Source of the DNA: Amoebidium appalachense
Taxonomy: Eukaryota > Ichthyosporea
Assembly (NCBI GenBank): GCA_963693365.1
Contig: CAVNZM010000013.1
Span: 4,650,001 to 4,714,000, forward strand
Length of the DNA stretch: 64,000 bases
Direction of reading: 5' to 3'
The notes under the pieces are model-generated. The model had not been told where the DNA came from, did not search any database, and worked only from the letters and a program-made list of their open reading frames with translations. Made by a program: the position numbers and the translations under genes. This document shows positions 45,506-56,878 of this stretch, piece after piece (position 1 is the first letter of the stretch; every line of letters begins with the position of its first letter).

Positions 45506-45750
45506 ACACGTACACGTACACGTACACGTACATACACGTACATACACGTACAGTCAAGACGTGGGACGGTGAGCAGAACATGATCGACTCCGTAGCCGTG
45601 GAGTCTAGAATCTTCCAAAGGCGGCACAAGGACGATGTGGAGATCGATAAGGGTCGGGTCAAGAAGGTCAAGACGAAGAAGGAGGAGAGGAAACCGCGCT
45701 TTAACGTGTTCCAGATGGCTGCAGAGAAGAAGAGAAAGGTGTGTGATTAA
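37554..45750 (+). CDS. USP36/USP42-like ubiquitin-specific protease, eight exons
   Basis: Cysteine protease that removes ubiquitin; USP36-type enzymes act mainly in the nucleolus. Exons: 37550-37704, 40111-40259, 41458-41528, 42026-42253, 42733-42898, 43169-43291, 43684-44722, 45554-45750, all phase-compatible, about 707 residues from ATG 37554. The Cys box [18 protein letters not shown] has the nucleophile at residue 23. Exon 3 encodes [15 protein letters not shown]. Exons 4-5 give [14 protein letters not shown] and two zinc-binding CxxC pairs (CTEC, CEKC), then [12 protein letters not shown]. The His box HSGHYIAYV is in exon 6 (His about 277), followed by WYMMDDNE. Exon 7 gives AYMLFYMRT and then a long Lys/Glu-rich tail with KKKKKKKKK, a likely nucleolar targeting region. 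Exon 8 has KTWDGEQNM and RFNVFQMA. The first exon follows a good acceptor (CACAG), so an upstream exon may exist and the start is tentative. Confidence 0.9.
37775..38225. repeat. (CA)n and C-runs in USP intron 1
   Basis: (CA)n at about 37776-37835 and short CA variants, (CT)n-like stretches at about 38020-38095, and a C-run at about 38190-38224. Confidence 0.85.
38467..38616 (+). repeat. Diverged 5'-truncated copy of the dispersed repeat
   Basis: GGTCGAAACTCGGGTACTG, GAGGATGGGCTCTGCTTATT and GACGCATTCAAAACCCC match the full copies in order with many substitutions between. Confidence 0.8.
38750..40050 (+). repeat. Three tandem units (453-bp period) containing the dispersed repeat
   Basis: Units start TTTACTTCCATGCAACC at 38750, 39203 and 39656. 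The first two are complete 453-bp periods; the third stops at the C-run at 40050. The linker between units contains CTGTCTTCTTTCAG and CCTTTCAG, which resemble splice acceptors. By eye the units are identical or nearly so. The array ends about 60 bases before the acceptor of USP exon 2, separated from it by C-run, A-run and ACACAG. Confidence 0.95.
40490..41025 (+). repeat. Four tandem ~95-bp units spaced by (CA)n, USP intron 2
   Basis: Each unit starts CTACYATTTTCTTACA, continues GGCCGTTTA and ACATGTGCACACACT, and ends in ACATGCACACACAACAC before (CA)n of variable length. Starts are at about 40493, 40637, 40763 and 40918. The unique core is conserved, so length differences are mostly in the (CA)n. 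Confidence 0.9.
41254..41312. repeat. C-run passing into an A-run
   Basis: About 36 C followed by about 22 A, in USP intron 2. The same compound stands before USP exons 1 and 2 (about 37432-37469 and 40051-40093). Confidence 0.9.
41566..41740. repeat. (CT)n, C-run, (TCTG)n, C-run compound in USP intron 3
   Basis: (CT)n at about 41571-41626, C-run to about 41648, TCTG-type repeats at about 41659-41700, C-run to about 41740. It is pyrimidine-only on the coding strand for most of its length. Confidence 0.9.
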
Positions 45751-46130
45751 AGAAACGCTTGTGCACTATTCCTTTGTCTGTTTTTACTAATAGTAAAGAA
45801 GAAAGACAGGAATTTGCGCTTTCCCGTGTTCCAGATGGAAAAAGAAATTTACTTGTATACTGTTCCCTTGTCTGTTTTCCTGAAACCGTGCTGAATCTTG
45901 TCCTTGCCTACTCTTCCATACAATTCCAGACCAGAAGAGAAGATTGTGTGCTTTAAGAACCACCTATATTCCTGATTTTTTTTGTGGTTGCCTTTGTGTG
46001 TTTGTGTGTGTGTGTTTTTTTTTCTTTCACCGTGTTTGCTTCCTGCCCTTCTCTGCATCATTCCAGATAAGAAATGAAATGTGTTCTTAAAGAAACACTG
46101 TTACATGCAAAGGTGCCGCTATTTCTGTTT
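45690..46130 (+). repeat. Degenerate tandem copies of the USP terminal exon end and 3' UTR
   Basis: The segment TTCCAGATGGCTGCAGAGAA...GTGTGATTAAAGAAACGC...TTGTCTG at 45696-45785 recurs in decayed form: at about 45818-45880 (GCGCTTTCCCGTGTTCCAGATGG...), at about 45925-45965 (ATTCCAGACCAGAAGAGAAG) and at about 46060-46130 (ATTCCAGATAAGAAATG...TTAAAGAAACACTG). Each copy starts with a TTCCAG that resembles a splice acceptor. Confidence 0.7.
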
Positions 46131-46179
46131 TTCCTCACTGTGGTGGCGTCTTACTCCTTCCCCTAGGCTGCTGCTCCTA

Positions 46180-47402
46180 CATTTTTAGCTCGAAAATGGG
46201 TTGTATGGGGACGGGGGGGGGGGGGGGGGGGGGGTGAGGCTGTGGTGTGTGTGTGTGTGTTTGGCGGAAAGGGGGGGGGGGGGGGGGGGGGAGGGGGTAG
46301 ACACAAGGGCCACAAGGAAACATACAACACTAACCTCCTCCTTTTTCCCGTCAGGGACAACCACAAAATTCCAACCGGTCGTACTCTCCCCCACCCCAGG
46401 TGTAAGGCACCCATGGGGATGGGAGGAACCCGCAAGGAGAAAATAGTTACTTTTTGGCTTGGTTTTTTCCTGAAGTTCTGCATGAATCGAAACCTTTGTT
46501 TTCTTGCTTTCGGGAATTGTGCCACATGGTCTGCTGCTTTGTGGAATAGGTGGGTGGGAGGGTGTGTGTGTGTGTGTGGGTTGGGGGGGGGGGGGGGGGG
46601 GGGGGGTTAGGCATCCTTGGTGCAGGGATTCTGATGCATTATGTATGAAAGTGCTTGAAAATCTCCGATCCAAAGAGTAATGAATGTGACACTTAATAAT
46701 AGTCTGGCAAGAGGTGATGGTGTGTGTATTGACAAAAACAAAGGTATATTGTTTTCATTTTCTTTGGCTGGTTTTTTGGTTTTTGTGGTTTCCGAAAAAC
46801 GCCTCTCGGAGAGAGGGGGGGAAGGGGGGGGGGGGGGGGGGGGGGATGATGGGGATTCTGCCCAGTTGATCTTGAGGACTTCCTACTTTTTGTTTTTTTT
46901 TCCTTTTCTTTCTTTTTTTCTTTTTTTTTTCTCCCGCCTTTCTTCAGAGACGTGTTCCACAAGTTAATTATCTAAAAGATTGAATTGGTTCGGCTTTATG
47001 TGACACACTGGGCTATTAGAGTAGATTATTCATTCTTGACCTAGTCATTTGCTAAGTATTGGAAAACTGAAAGGGGTTTCCATAGGTTTGTGTACTAAGC
47101 TGTTGTTAGTACGAAGCTTCCCTTACGTAACGTTTTTGTATAGTTCGAATGTGTTTGCGAGTGAGATTGGTGTTGGTTGTACTGTAGCTGATTTATTAAT
47201 AACCTAATTATTTTTGTTTTTATTTTTTGGTTGGCACCATATTTGGATAGTGAAACAACGTCAAACCGCTGTGCTGTGATTTATCGACTCAGCTCAGTGT
47301 ATTCAGTCACCCGATAATAAAGATGGTTGATTGTCAAGGTCGGTCAGTCCTGTTATGGCGTGTGTGCAGAGTGTGTGTGTCTGTGTGCGTGTGTGTGTGT
47401 GT

Positions 47403-47435
<33 letters not shown>

Positions 47436-47890
47436 TGTGTGTGTGCGTGTGTGTGCCGCATAACCCTGCGCGTGTGTGTGTGTCATGTGTCTGTGGTATA
47501 TTGGAATGCACCAATCAAATGCATGTCCATCCTCACTGCGATTGGGCTACATGTCACATGCGTTCAAGCATAGCACCATTTAATACGGTACCATCAAAGG
47601 TTGTCGGGGGATTGGGGACACTGGGTGTTCCGTGGACATAGTATCCGTGTGCTGAACCTTAACATCAGCGTCAAGTTAAGGTCACCGCCGTCTATGTGTA
47701 TTTCGGCATATCTCCAAATTGATTTCCGTATATGGCACCATTTCAAAAATTTCAAAGGCGCACCATATTTCGGCTATGATGTATATATTTGACTTGAAAG
47801 TAGCAAAGTGAATATATCAAAAAGCTGAAGCAAACGTACCACTGGGCCCCACTCCCCCCTCCCCACCCCCAAAGGCTCCCTCCCTAGGCC

Positions 47891-47926
<36 letters not shown>

Positions 47927-48790
47927 GACTTCTGCCCTGCATGCAAGTCGCCTTCTCTTTCCGGCTTTCCTTGTTTCGAAATTTTCCCCACTCCTGCGCT
48001 TCCGGCCTTCACAAATCATCGAGAACTGGTCACACAAAATGACACCGGGTCAGTGACACGAGTCAACCATATGATCATATCATGACCGCCGGAATCTTCG
48101 TACTAGTACTGCAGGAGAATTGATCCAACCCCCCCCCCCCCCCCCCCCCCCTCCCCCTCCCCCCCCTGCCCCCCCGCCCCTTCCCACCCTTCCCTCCCAC
48201 TACCCATCCCCCTCCCTACGGCCCACCCATCCACGGCCACCCCATGGCCATGGCCAATCCATCTCCCTACCTTGTTCCCTAGGCTATTCTAGTATATATC
48301 TCTCCTCTCCGTGACTTCCCCCTCCCGGCCCCCCCCCCCTCCCTCCCTCCCTCCCTCCTCCTCCCCTCCCCCCCTCCCGGAGTCCCCCCTCCCCCCTTCC
48401 TCGTCGGCCCCCCCCCCCTCCCCCCCCCCCCCCCCTCCCCCCCCGAAGCCCTTCCTTCAACCCCCTCCTTTTCCAGAATTCCGGGACCCGGGCGATCAAA
48501 ACCTTCCGCCTGTCCAGGTTTTCTCTCTGTCAGTGACCGACATAGATTGCCCGGACACCACTAAAGGGCCATCTTACTGGCATTCCTCCGCACAAAGTTT
48601 ACTAATAGTATTTTTTAATAGTCGCTCGCCGACGGGCGACACTTCTCGATCGCTGCCCTTGAGCTCCCAACTGCCATAAGACCCCCCCCCCCCCCCCCCC
48701 TCCCCCCCTCCCCCCACCACCACCACCCCCCCTCTCCCCCCTTCCCCGGCCGTGGACCCACCCACCCGGGCCCCCAACCCGCATTCACGG

Positions 48791-48821
<31 letters not shown>

Positions 48822-48922
48822 TCGAGTCCCTTCTCTCTGCCCCTCCCCCCCCTCCCCACACACACACCACCACCACCACCACCACCACTTTCCCCCTCCC
48901 GACCCCGGTCCCTCCTCGAGGA

Positions 48923-48959
<37 letters not shown>

Positions 48960-49200
48960 TTTACCTCTCAAAAGAAAAAAACCATGAAAAGCAAAGACGA
49001 AAGAAGTCTCAAAGTTTTAAATAAAAAAGAACAATAAGCAAAAGAAACCTATAAACTTCAAGTCAGTAGGCCATGGATGTCATTCCTTTGCAATATTGGC
49101 CTGAGCCCAGGGCCTGGCAGGGCCACCCGTTCAGCTCGTCAATGATAGCGAGATTTCCTGCACTCGTGAGCCAGACTGACGTCTGCCACTGTAACTAGCG
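46180..49200. other. Spacer downstream of the USP gene
   Basis: G-runs at about 46212-46234, 46270-46292, 46574-46606 and 46826-46845. A T-rich stretch lies at about 46880-46940, GT repeats at about 47389-47455, and C-runs at about 47890-47924, 48128-48150, 48680-48700, 48796-48821 and 48925-48959. Unique sequence at about 46960-47330 and 49000-49260 has no recognised gene. Confidence 0.6.
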
Positions 49201-49299
49201 AAAAAGTAACGTAACTTGTTTGCTTCTGACACCTGGGGTCACCCTATGGGTTGGTTCTTTGGAATGGTCACTAAAATGGTGTGTGTGAGGCTGTCAGTG

Positions 49300-49587
49300 T
49301 GTGTGTGCGGGGGACTGGGGGGGGGGGGGGGGGGGGGAGGGTGGTGGTGGTGGTGGGGGGGGGGGGGGGGGGGGGGGGGGGAGGGGGGCGGAGGGAGAAG
49401 CGAGGCGGAGCGGGGGGGAGGGGGGGGGGGGGGGAGGGGGAGGGAGGGGGGGGGAGGCGGGGAATGTATTTTTTGCCCCGTGTGTGTGTGTCGCGTGACT
49501 CGCCGCATGTGTGTGTGTGTGTGCCACGGTGTGCCCGCGCGTGTGTGTATGTTTGTGTGTGTGTGTTGTGTTTTGTATGTGTGTGTG

Positions 49588-49672
<85 letters not shown>

Positions 49673-49989
49673 GTGCGTGTGTGTGTGTGTGTGCCTGCGC
49701 GCCCTGGGGCGGGACGGGAATTTGGGGGGGGGGGGAGGGGGGAGGGGGGGGGGGGGAGTGGATGTTGTGTATGTACGTGTGTGTGTGTGTGCACGTGTGT
49801 GTGCGTGTGTGTGTATGGCATGTGTGCGTATGTGTATGGCATGTGTGTGTGCGTGAATGCAAGTGTGTTGTGTGTATCCGATGCGGGGGGGGAGAGGGGG
49901 GAGGGGGGGAAAAGGAGGGGATGGGGGAGACTCTCATGTTGCGCGTACACACATGTGTGCGTGCTGTGCGTGAGTGCGTGCGTGCGTGC

Positions 49990-50065
<76 letters not shown>

Positions 50066-50125
50066 GTGCGCGTGTGTGTGCGCGTGTGTGCGCGTGTGTG
50101 TGCGCGTGTGTGCGCGTGTGTGCTT

Positions 50126-50156
<31 letters not shown>

Positions 50157-50464
50157 GGGGGGGGAATGCTCACGGGTGTGTGTGGGGGGAATATTGCATC
50201 TAGTAAAATGTGGGTGTATGGGTGTGTGTGTGTGCGCACGTGTATACATGACACGTGTGTGTGTGTATGGATGTGTGTTGTGTGTATGTGGGGTGCCCGG
50301 GGGGTGAGGGAGGGGAAGGGAGGGTAGTGGGGAACTTCAAGGAAGGGGCTTGGGGGGAGGGGGGGGGGGGGGGGGGGGAGGGAGGGGGGAGGGGAGGGAG
50401 AAGTCTTGTTGTGTGCCACAGTGTGCGTGTTTGTGTGTGTGTGTGTGTGTGTTTGTGCCCCATC

Positions 50465-50536
<72 letters not shown>

Positions 50537-50669
50537 TCTGTGTGTGTGTGTGCTTGTGTGTGCTTGTGTGTGTGTGTGGGGGGGGGGGGGGGGGGGGATG
50601 CTCACGGGTGTGTGTGGGGGGAATATTGCATCTAGTAAATGTGGGTGTATGGGTGTGTGTGTGTGCGCA
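49300..50669. repeat. Array of GT/poly-G units, left part
   Basis: Units combine a long (GT)n, GCGCGTGT variants, a G-run, then GCTCACGGGTGTGTGTGGGG and ATATTGCATCTAGTAAA, then GTGCGCAC. The last motif set occurs at 50165-50240 and again at 50598-50670, about 430 bases apart. The same unit continues at 53.68-54.1 kb after the LINE, so the LINE split one array. Confidence 0.85.
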
Positions 50670-53351
50670 CCCATGCCCACAACACCGACTGGGTAGTGGC
50701 CTTTTGGCCATCAACCATGTCAAAACTCTCTCTCCCTCCTAACCTCTCTAGGTCATCTGACCACTCTCCTATCCTTTTCCTACCTAAGATCTCCCTTGAT
50801 CTGCTCCCCCCTCCTCCTCCCACCTTTCGCCTCCGTCTATCCCAGCTTAAGTCACAGTGGGGTAGAGTTGATGTATGTGTATGCTATGCAACGAAACACC
50901 CTATATATATGCGCCTATTAGAATCTGCACAAGCCAGACCAGATTCACATCTCGTACTAGATACATGCACTAACTTTATTGTTGATGATTTAATAGATCT
51001 CGGTGATTATGCTGGTGGTGGTAGGAAGGAATATCCCGATGCTCTCTTGTTACCAAACACCACTCCCGCTAGACTAGGTGAACCCCTGTCTCAAAAGGAA
51101 AGCTTGCGCCGGCTTGCTAGTATGAATCGATTTGGCCCCCCTGCTCGTATTATTGGTGATACCACTGGAGACCCCCTCATAGACTCTGATAAGTATTTCT
51201 CGGAACTGTTTAAAGATAGGACCCCCGCTCAGAAACCTATTGTGTGGCCTGTAGACCCATCTATCCCCATAGAATCGATCCTCCCCTTTTTCAGTCCCGA
51301 TACCATATGGTCTGTATATCTAGTTATAGCTCTAGTAAGTCTTGTGGACCTGATGGACTCCCTGCTGGGTTTCTTAAAATCCTTGTTCCCTCCTACCCAC
51401 AAAAGGAAAGTGATCGTGCTATTAAACCTGATCTTACTATCATGTTAAGCTCTCTCTTTTCTTGGTGTGTTAAATGTGGACATGTCCCGTCATCTTGGTT
51501 AGATACCTTAGTGATCCCCATAGTTAAGAAGGACTCTGAGGGCCCCATATCATCCTTTCGCCCCATCACACTAACCCAGGTTGTTCGTAGATTCTTTGAA
51601 GCTTGCTTACTTAGGTTATTTGCACATCACCCTAGGTTTCAATCTATTCTTCACATACACCCATGCCAATCCGCTTTTCGTAAAAACAATTCATGTTATG
51701 TTCAAATAATGGCACTGCACGATTCTATGCAAGTAGGTGCACGATATGTTGGCTTTATTGATTGGAAAACTGCTTACGATTCTGTCTCCCCTGGTCTCCT
51801 ATGGGAAAAGCTTGCTGCACGGGGTGTACCACACTGCATTGGTGTTCTGTTAGAAGCACTCTTGTCTCAAACCTATGGTAGAGCTGTGGTTAATGGGCAT
51901 CTTTCATATGGTTTTGCTCGTACTAGAGGTCTCTTGCAGGGTTCATTGCTTAGCCCCTTTTTGTTTAAACTATTTCAAGTTATAGATGATTTGGCTGTCA
52001 AAAATTAATCCCGAAAACGATGACCCTATTAATAACTTTCCGCATGCACTTCTCTATGCTGATGATCTGTCCCTCCTTGCCCGTACCCCTAGACGCCTGC
52101 AAAGATTGTTCGATGTAGTGTCAGAGTGGTGCAAGGCAAACCTTATGATCCTTAACATAGACAAATGTGGTGTTCTTGTACCGGCTGATATAGCTAACAA
52201 TATACACACATTTACATTATCATCTAAACCTGAGGCTATAGTTCCAGAATACAAATATCTTGGTGTTCCGGTTAATTCTGTTGGTGTTATATTTTCCCAT
52301 ATGGTCGAAAAGAGGGTAGAGTTGGCTCGCAAGCGGTTAGCTTTCTTCTCGGCTAATATGTTTAAAGGCACACCCCTCCATCCTTCTATTAGACTTACAT
52401 TTATTCGCACTTTTGTCTTCCCGGCATGTGAATATGGTTTACCCCTTCTCGCCGCTTGGATCAAGAAAGAGATTCTGAACTAGAGCGCTTAAACCCTTGG
52501 CAAATTTCCTTGAAGCAGAAGTTGCCTCCTTTCTATCTAACAACTGTTGTAAACCTGGGCCTGTAACGCTCTCGATATATGGTCTGGTCCCAATAGCTGC
52601 TAGAGTATCCTATCCCGCGCTGAAATTCAGTAAGCACATAAGCCGCTTAAAGAAGTATTTGCCCTCCCACCCTCTCTTCTCTATCCGACCTGTCCCCTCC
52701 TCACCTCTCCCCTCTTTCCTTCCCTCTCTCTCCCCTTCTCCCCTGGGCACAAATACAAATAAACCCCGCAGGAGTGTGTGTGTGACTTTGGACTGCCACT
52801 TACTTATTAAACATGTACACAATCACAAGATAATCACGCAATATAACAAATGGAAAAAGATACCACACGACACTAGACCCGATGAAAGCATACACCTTAA
52901 AAAACTAAGCCTTATGTCTCGTTTTATATTACTGACCGCCTCAACCATATTGCCAAATATGGCACTCGCAAATGTCTAACACCTAAATACATATTACCTT
53001 CCTATAGAACTGGTCCTTCTCTAGCTGATGGTATTATTGATCAATTACCACGCTTTTACTGTACACGTGCTATACAGTGGAGATCTAATAAGTATAAAGT
53101 GGCATCATTTGCATGCCCAAACAACACACACACACACACCAGTTTAACCGGTCATGTATCGCCAAATGTAGTTTGATAGACCACATAATACCGCAATACA
53201 TACACGTCACATTCACAACAGACACCCAGAAAGATAGCCTACCTGTAAATTACAACATCCTTGATTTTATACTAAACACGCGTAACTACGACCTGTTTAT
53301 TAGATGTATTGATTGGCTTGAGAAACACATCACTACAAAATTAGCGGCGCA

Positions 53352-53420
<69 letters not shown>

Positions 53421-53451
53421 CCAGCTGATACCGAGTGTCCCAGGGGAGCCC

Positions 53452-53488
<37 letters not shown>

Positions 53489-53680
53489 GGGGAACCTAAC
53501 TAATTGATTTCTCTTTGTAGTCTTTATGGTGTCTCGTAGAGAAAGTAAACCCTGATATATAGTCATCACCCGACATCTATGTACGTGATCATGATATACC
53601 GCTGAGGGGATATTCCGAGCAAAAACCCCCCCATACCTGAGACTGGTTTCTCTTTGCCTCGAGTAAACAGCATAAACCCC
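50670..53680 (+). mobile_element. Non-LTR retrotransposon (LINE), 5'-truncated, frame-broken copy
   Basis: Near-identical to the element at 58.19-61.28 kb from CCCATGCCCACAACACCG onward. It encodes the end of the endonuclease domain (SSDHSPIL), the RT (FIDWKTAYDSV, GLLQGSLLSPFLF, LLYADDLSLLA, YKYLGVPV) and a C-terminal region. The frame changes near 51280-51340, stops at TAA near 52005, and breaks again near 52475 and 52930. It keeps the segment KSCGPDGLPAGF that the other copy lacks. After the coding region come (CA)n (about 53355-53419), an A-run (about 53456-53487) and a shared 3' tail ending CATAAACCCC. The left flank ends GCGCAC and the right flank begins CGTGTATAC, together restoring the array sequence with at most one duplicated base. 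Confidence 0.92.
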
Positions 53681-53921
53681 CGTGTATACATGACACGTGT
53701 GTGTGTGTATGGATGTGTGTTGTGTGTATGTGGGGTGCCCGGGGGTTGAGGGAGGGGGAGGGAGGGCAGTGGGGAACTTCAAGGAAGGGGCTCGGGGGGG
53801 GGGGGGGGGGGGGGGGGGGGAGGGGAGGGGGGGGAGGGGAGGGAGAAGTCTTGTTGTGTGCCAGAGTGTGCGTGTTTGTGTGTGTGTGTGTGTGTGTTTG
53901 TGCCCCATCGGTGTGTGTGTG

Positions 53922-53965
<44 letters not shown>

Positions 53966-53984
53966 CGCGCGGGTGTGTGCTTGT

Positions 53985-54015
<31 letters not shown>

Positions 54016-54332
54016 GGGGGGGGCATGCTCACTGGTGTGTGTGTGTGGGGGATATTGCATCATAAAATGTGGGTGGATGGGTGTGTGCGTGCGCGCACGT
54101 GTATGCATGACACGTGTGTGTGTGTGTGTGTGTATGTATGTGTGTTGTGTGTTGTGTGTATAAGATTGTGTATGTGGGGGACCCGGGGGTTGAGGGAGCG
54201 GGAGGGGAGGGCAGTGGGGAAGGAAGGGGTTCGGGGGGGGGGGGGGGGGGGGGGGGAAGGGGGGGAGGGGAGGGAGGAGTCTTGTGTGCCGCATTAGCGT
54301 GTTTGTGTGTGTGTGTGGGTGTGTGCCCCATC

Positions 54333-54394
<62 letters not shown>

Positions 54395-54610
54395 CGCGCG
54401 TGTGTGCGTGCACGAAGTTGTGTGCAGGGGGGGAGGGGGGGGGGGGGATGAGTCGAGATATTTGCATGTTCTGTGGGCGTGTGGGTGCGTGGGTGTGTGT
54501 GTGTGCATGACAGTCATACGTGCGTGTGTGAATATATGTGCGTGTGTGTTGTGTGCGCCGAGGAATGGGGGGAAAGGGGGGATGGGGGGAGAGTAGGGGG
54601 GGAGCCGCGT
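53681..54610. repeat. Array of GT/poly-G units, right part
   Basis: Continues the array at 49.3-50.67 kb: TGTATACATGACACGTGTG, GGGGTGCCCGGGGGTTGAGG, GGAACTTCAAGGAAGGGGCT, G-run, GTGCCCCATCGGTGTG and (GT)n, then a second unit from about 54100 to 54420 and a diverged third to about 54600. Confidence 0.85.
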
Positions 54611-55312
54611 TGTGTCCATGGGTTTTGCGTGTAGATGACTGTGCCTGTGTGTGTGTGTCACTGGAAAGAGTGTGTGTGACACCGTGTGTGCGTGTCTGTT
54701 TGTGTGTATATATACATGTGTCTAGTTGTGTTTGTGCATATATGTGGTGTTTGTTGATCACGGGGGTAAAAAAGGGGCATTTGTTTAGAGTCACACACAT
54801 GCAATTATCAGTTTGCATTCAATGCTTATACTTATTGTAGGTAAAACATGGCCAAGTTTGTAAGATTCTAGATCGGCCCTAATTTAAAGTCGCGAAAAGT
54901 GTGTTTTGGGGCCCATTAATTAATATTGGTGGCACGAGACAAAGTATCTAACCAACCAATCAAATGCAAAGTACTGACACAGGCGGTGTAACTTTGGCTT
55001 CATTCATTATTTTACTTTTAATTCATGCCGACCACGGCACGTTAATCACCGGATCTAGCCAGTTCAGTGTTCGAATGTTCATCACTTCGTGAATATATCA
55101 CGAGCGAACTCGTATCATATCTACACATATATACATCTGGAGATTCTCTGAGTCAGCCAGACTAGTCTATACATCGAGACTCAACTATATCTCTTCTACA
55201 TCGTATCTCCTATGGCTGGTGACTATACATAAGACATCTTTAAATGTTCGAAGTTCAGTCTTTCGAGTGACTGGCAAATTAGCTAATAATAAGTTGGCGC
55301 TTTGCGCTTTGA
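54611..55312. other. Unique AT-rich spacer
   Basis: GT-rich to about 54730, then unique sequence without recognisable genes. It lies 3' of the minus-strand gene that ends at 55313. Confidence 0.5.
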
Positions 55313-56280
55313 CTAGCCAATGTACCATGCATCTACAGTTACAAAAACTTGAACATTGCTCCCTACTCCCGCATTCGGTCTCGTACCAACCATATCACTA
55401 GTCAACGCGTGCGTTATACACAGCCTCTGTGTGGCGTAGTCGAAACTCGACGTTTGAATCGTAGAAGCAAAATTTGCTCCTCCCTGGCTCGCCGCGGTTG
55501 TGGATAAATACGAAACAGCAGCACCCCCAGCAGGTTTAACCCCCTGTACATCCGTGCACAAATACAAAGTACCGTTATGAACTTGCGCTTTTCTCTCCAA
55601 GACAACTTCCACGGTTACAGTGTCCAGTTCGGACGCCTGGGGTGGCGGCGGCGGTGGAGGAGGTGGGCACGACAGTAAAACACCCGAGGTTTTGATGGTT
55701 ATCGAGGGGGATATGTACACAAGGACCTTGGTAGGATCACACGTGGCACGTGTTACGCCCGTACCGCATGAGAGTGTCAGATTGTTGACTGTAAGCACTG
55801 AGTTCAGACTGCACGCCGAATTGTGGTTGATTGAAATGGTCGCCGTTTGCATACAGTACCCGTTTTGAAACGTCGCGTTTGCGGAAGTACCGCATGCCGG
55901 GGAGACTGAAAGAAGGGTCGCCGCCCCCGGAGAAAGAGAAGTATTGGTGAGGTTGATGGCAGTGGAATATGCGACACTGCTAAGCGGATAGGGGACCATG
56001 AAGGTAACGTGCGCCACCGTGGTTGTAACGGTACTTTGCAGTGACGTGAGGATGGTGGTAACTCCTGCACCACCCGCAACGGGGATGGTGAACGTAACAG
56101 GAATGGCAGCAGAGGTCCCGTTGACAACTTGGGCGACGCCGTTGCTTGCCGTCAGCTGCGAAGGAACGAAACATGGATAAGTATTCGGTTATTTGATTGC
56201 ATTTTTGTTTGTATGCCAAGGAAAAGGCTTCTAGTACGGGGAACCTTTGACACACTCACTCATTCAGTCCCATCCCCCCC

Positions 56281-56311
<31 letters not shown>

Positions 56312-56351
56312 AAAAAAAAAAAAGACGACGCACCTATGAGGCGCGCGCACG

Positions 56352-56433
<82 letters not shown>

Positions 56434-56878
56434 TGGCATGCAGAATGAAGGTGTCACACACCTGATTTTGTTTGTATGCCAAGGAAAAGGCTTCTAGTAC
56501 GGGGAACTTTGACACACTCACTCAATCAGTCCCATCCCCCCCCCCCCCCCCCCCAAAAAAAAAAAAAACGCACCTATGAGGCACACACACACACACACAC
56601 ACACACCCACACCCACACACACACACACACACACGGCATGCATGCAGAATGAAGGTGTCACACACCTGCTCGTAGTCAAGGTACGCACTGCCTGTATAGT
56701 CGTACGACAGCTGACCCTTTACGGATGACAGAGATGTTGCGAGCTCGCAAGCCGATGCCACGGTCCCCATTGCAAAAGTAGTGTCCACGTATGTGTGGCA
56801 TGTCGGGCTGCCAGCTGCTAATAGCGATAAGGACGTGCTTGAAAAGGTCCCGATGTATGATACGTACGGCACTCTTTT
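55313..56878 (-). CDS. Ser/Thr-rich, probably extracellular protein, 3' part (two exons)
   Basis: Minus strand: exon 56878-56666 (after CAATCAG, ending TACGAGCAG before GTGTGTGA) joins in phase 0 to exon 56155-55313 (after TTCGCAG, ending in TAG), giving 351 residues. The sequence is rich in Ser, Thr, Ala and Val with scattered Cys (SPTCHTYVD, SVSPACGTSANATFQNGYC, SINHNSACSL, LTLSCGTGV) and several NxS/T sites, and has a short poly-Pro stretch ([12 protein letters not shown]). This is typical of secreted or surface proteins, but I recognise no domain. No start codon or signal peptide is present in these exons, so at least one upstream exon is missing (plus-strand coordinates above 56878). No membrane segment is obvious at the C-terminus (VFVTVDAWYIG). 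Confidence 0.6.
56204..56670. repeat. Tandem duplication inside the intron of the Ser/Thr-rich protein gene
   Basis: GTTTGTATGCCAAGGAAAAG, GCTTCTAGTACGGGGAAC, a C-run, an A-run, CGCACCTATGAGGC, (CA)n and GCAGAATGAAGGTGTCACAC occur in the same order at 56208-56463 and again at 56470-56670. The right-hand copy abuts the exon, so the duplicated segment includes the 5' splice site (sense CAGGTGTGTGACACC), regenerated as TCAGGTGTGTGACACC at about 56453. Confidence 0.9.
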
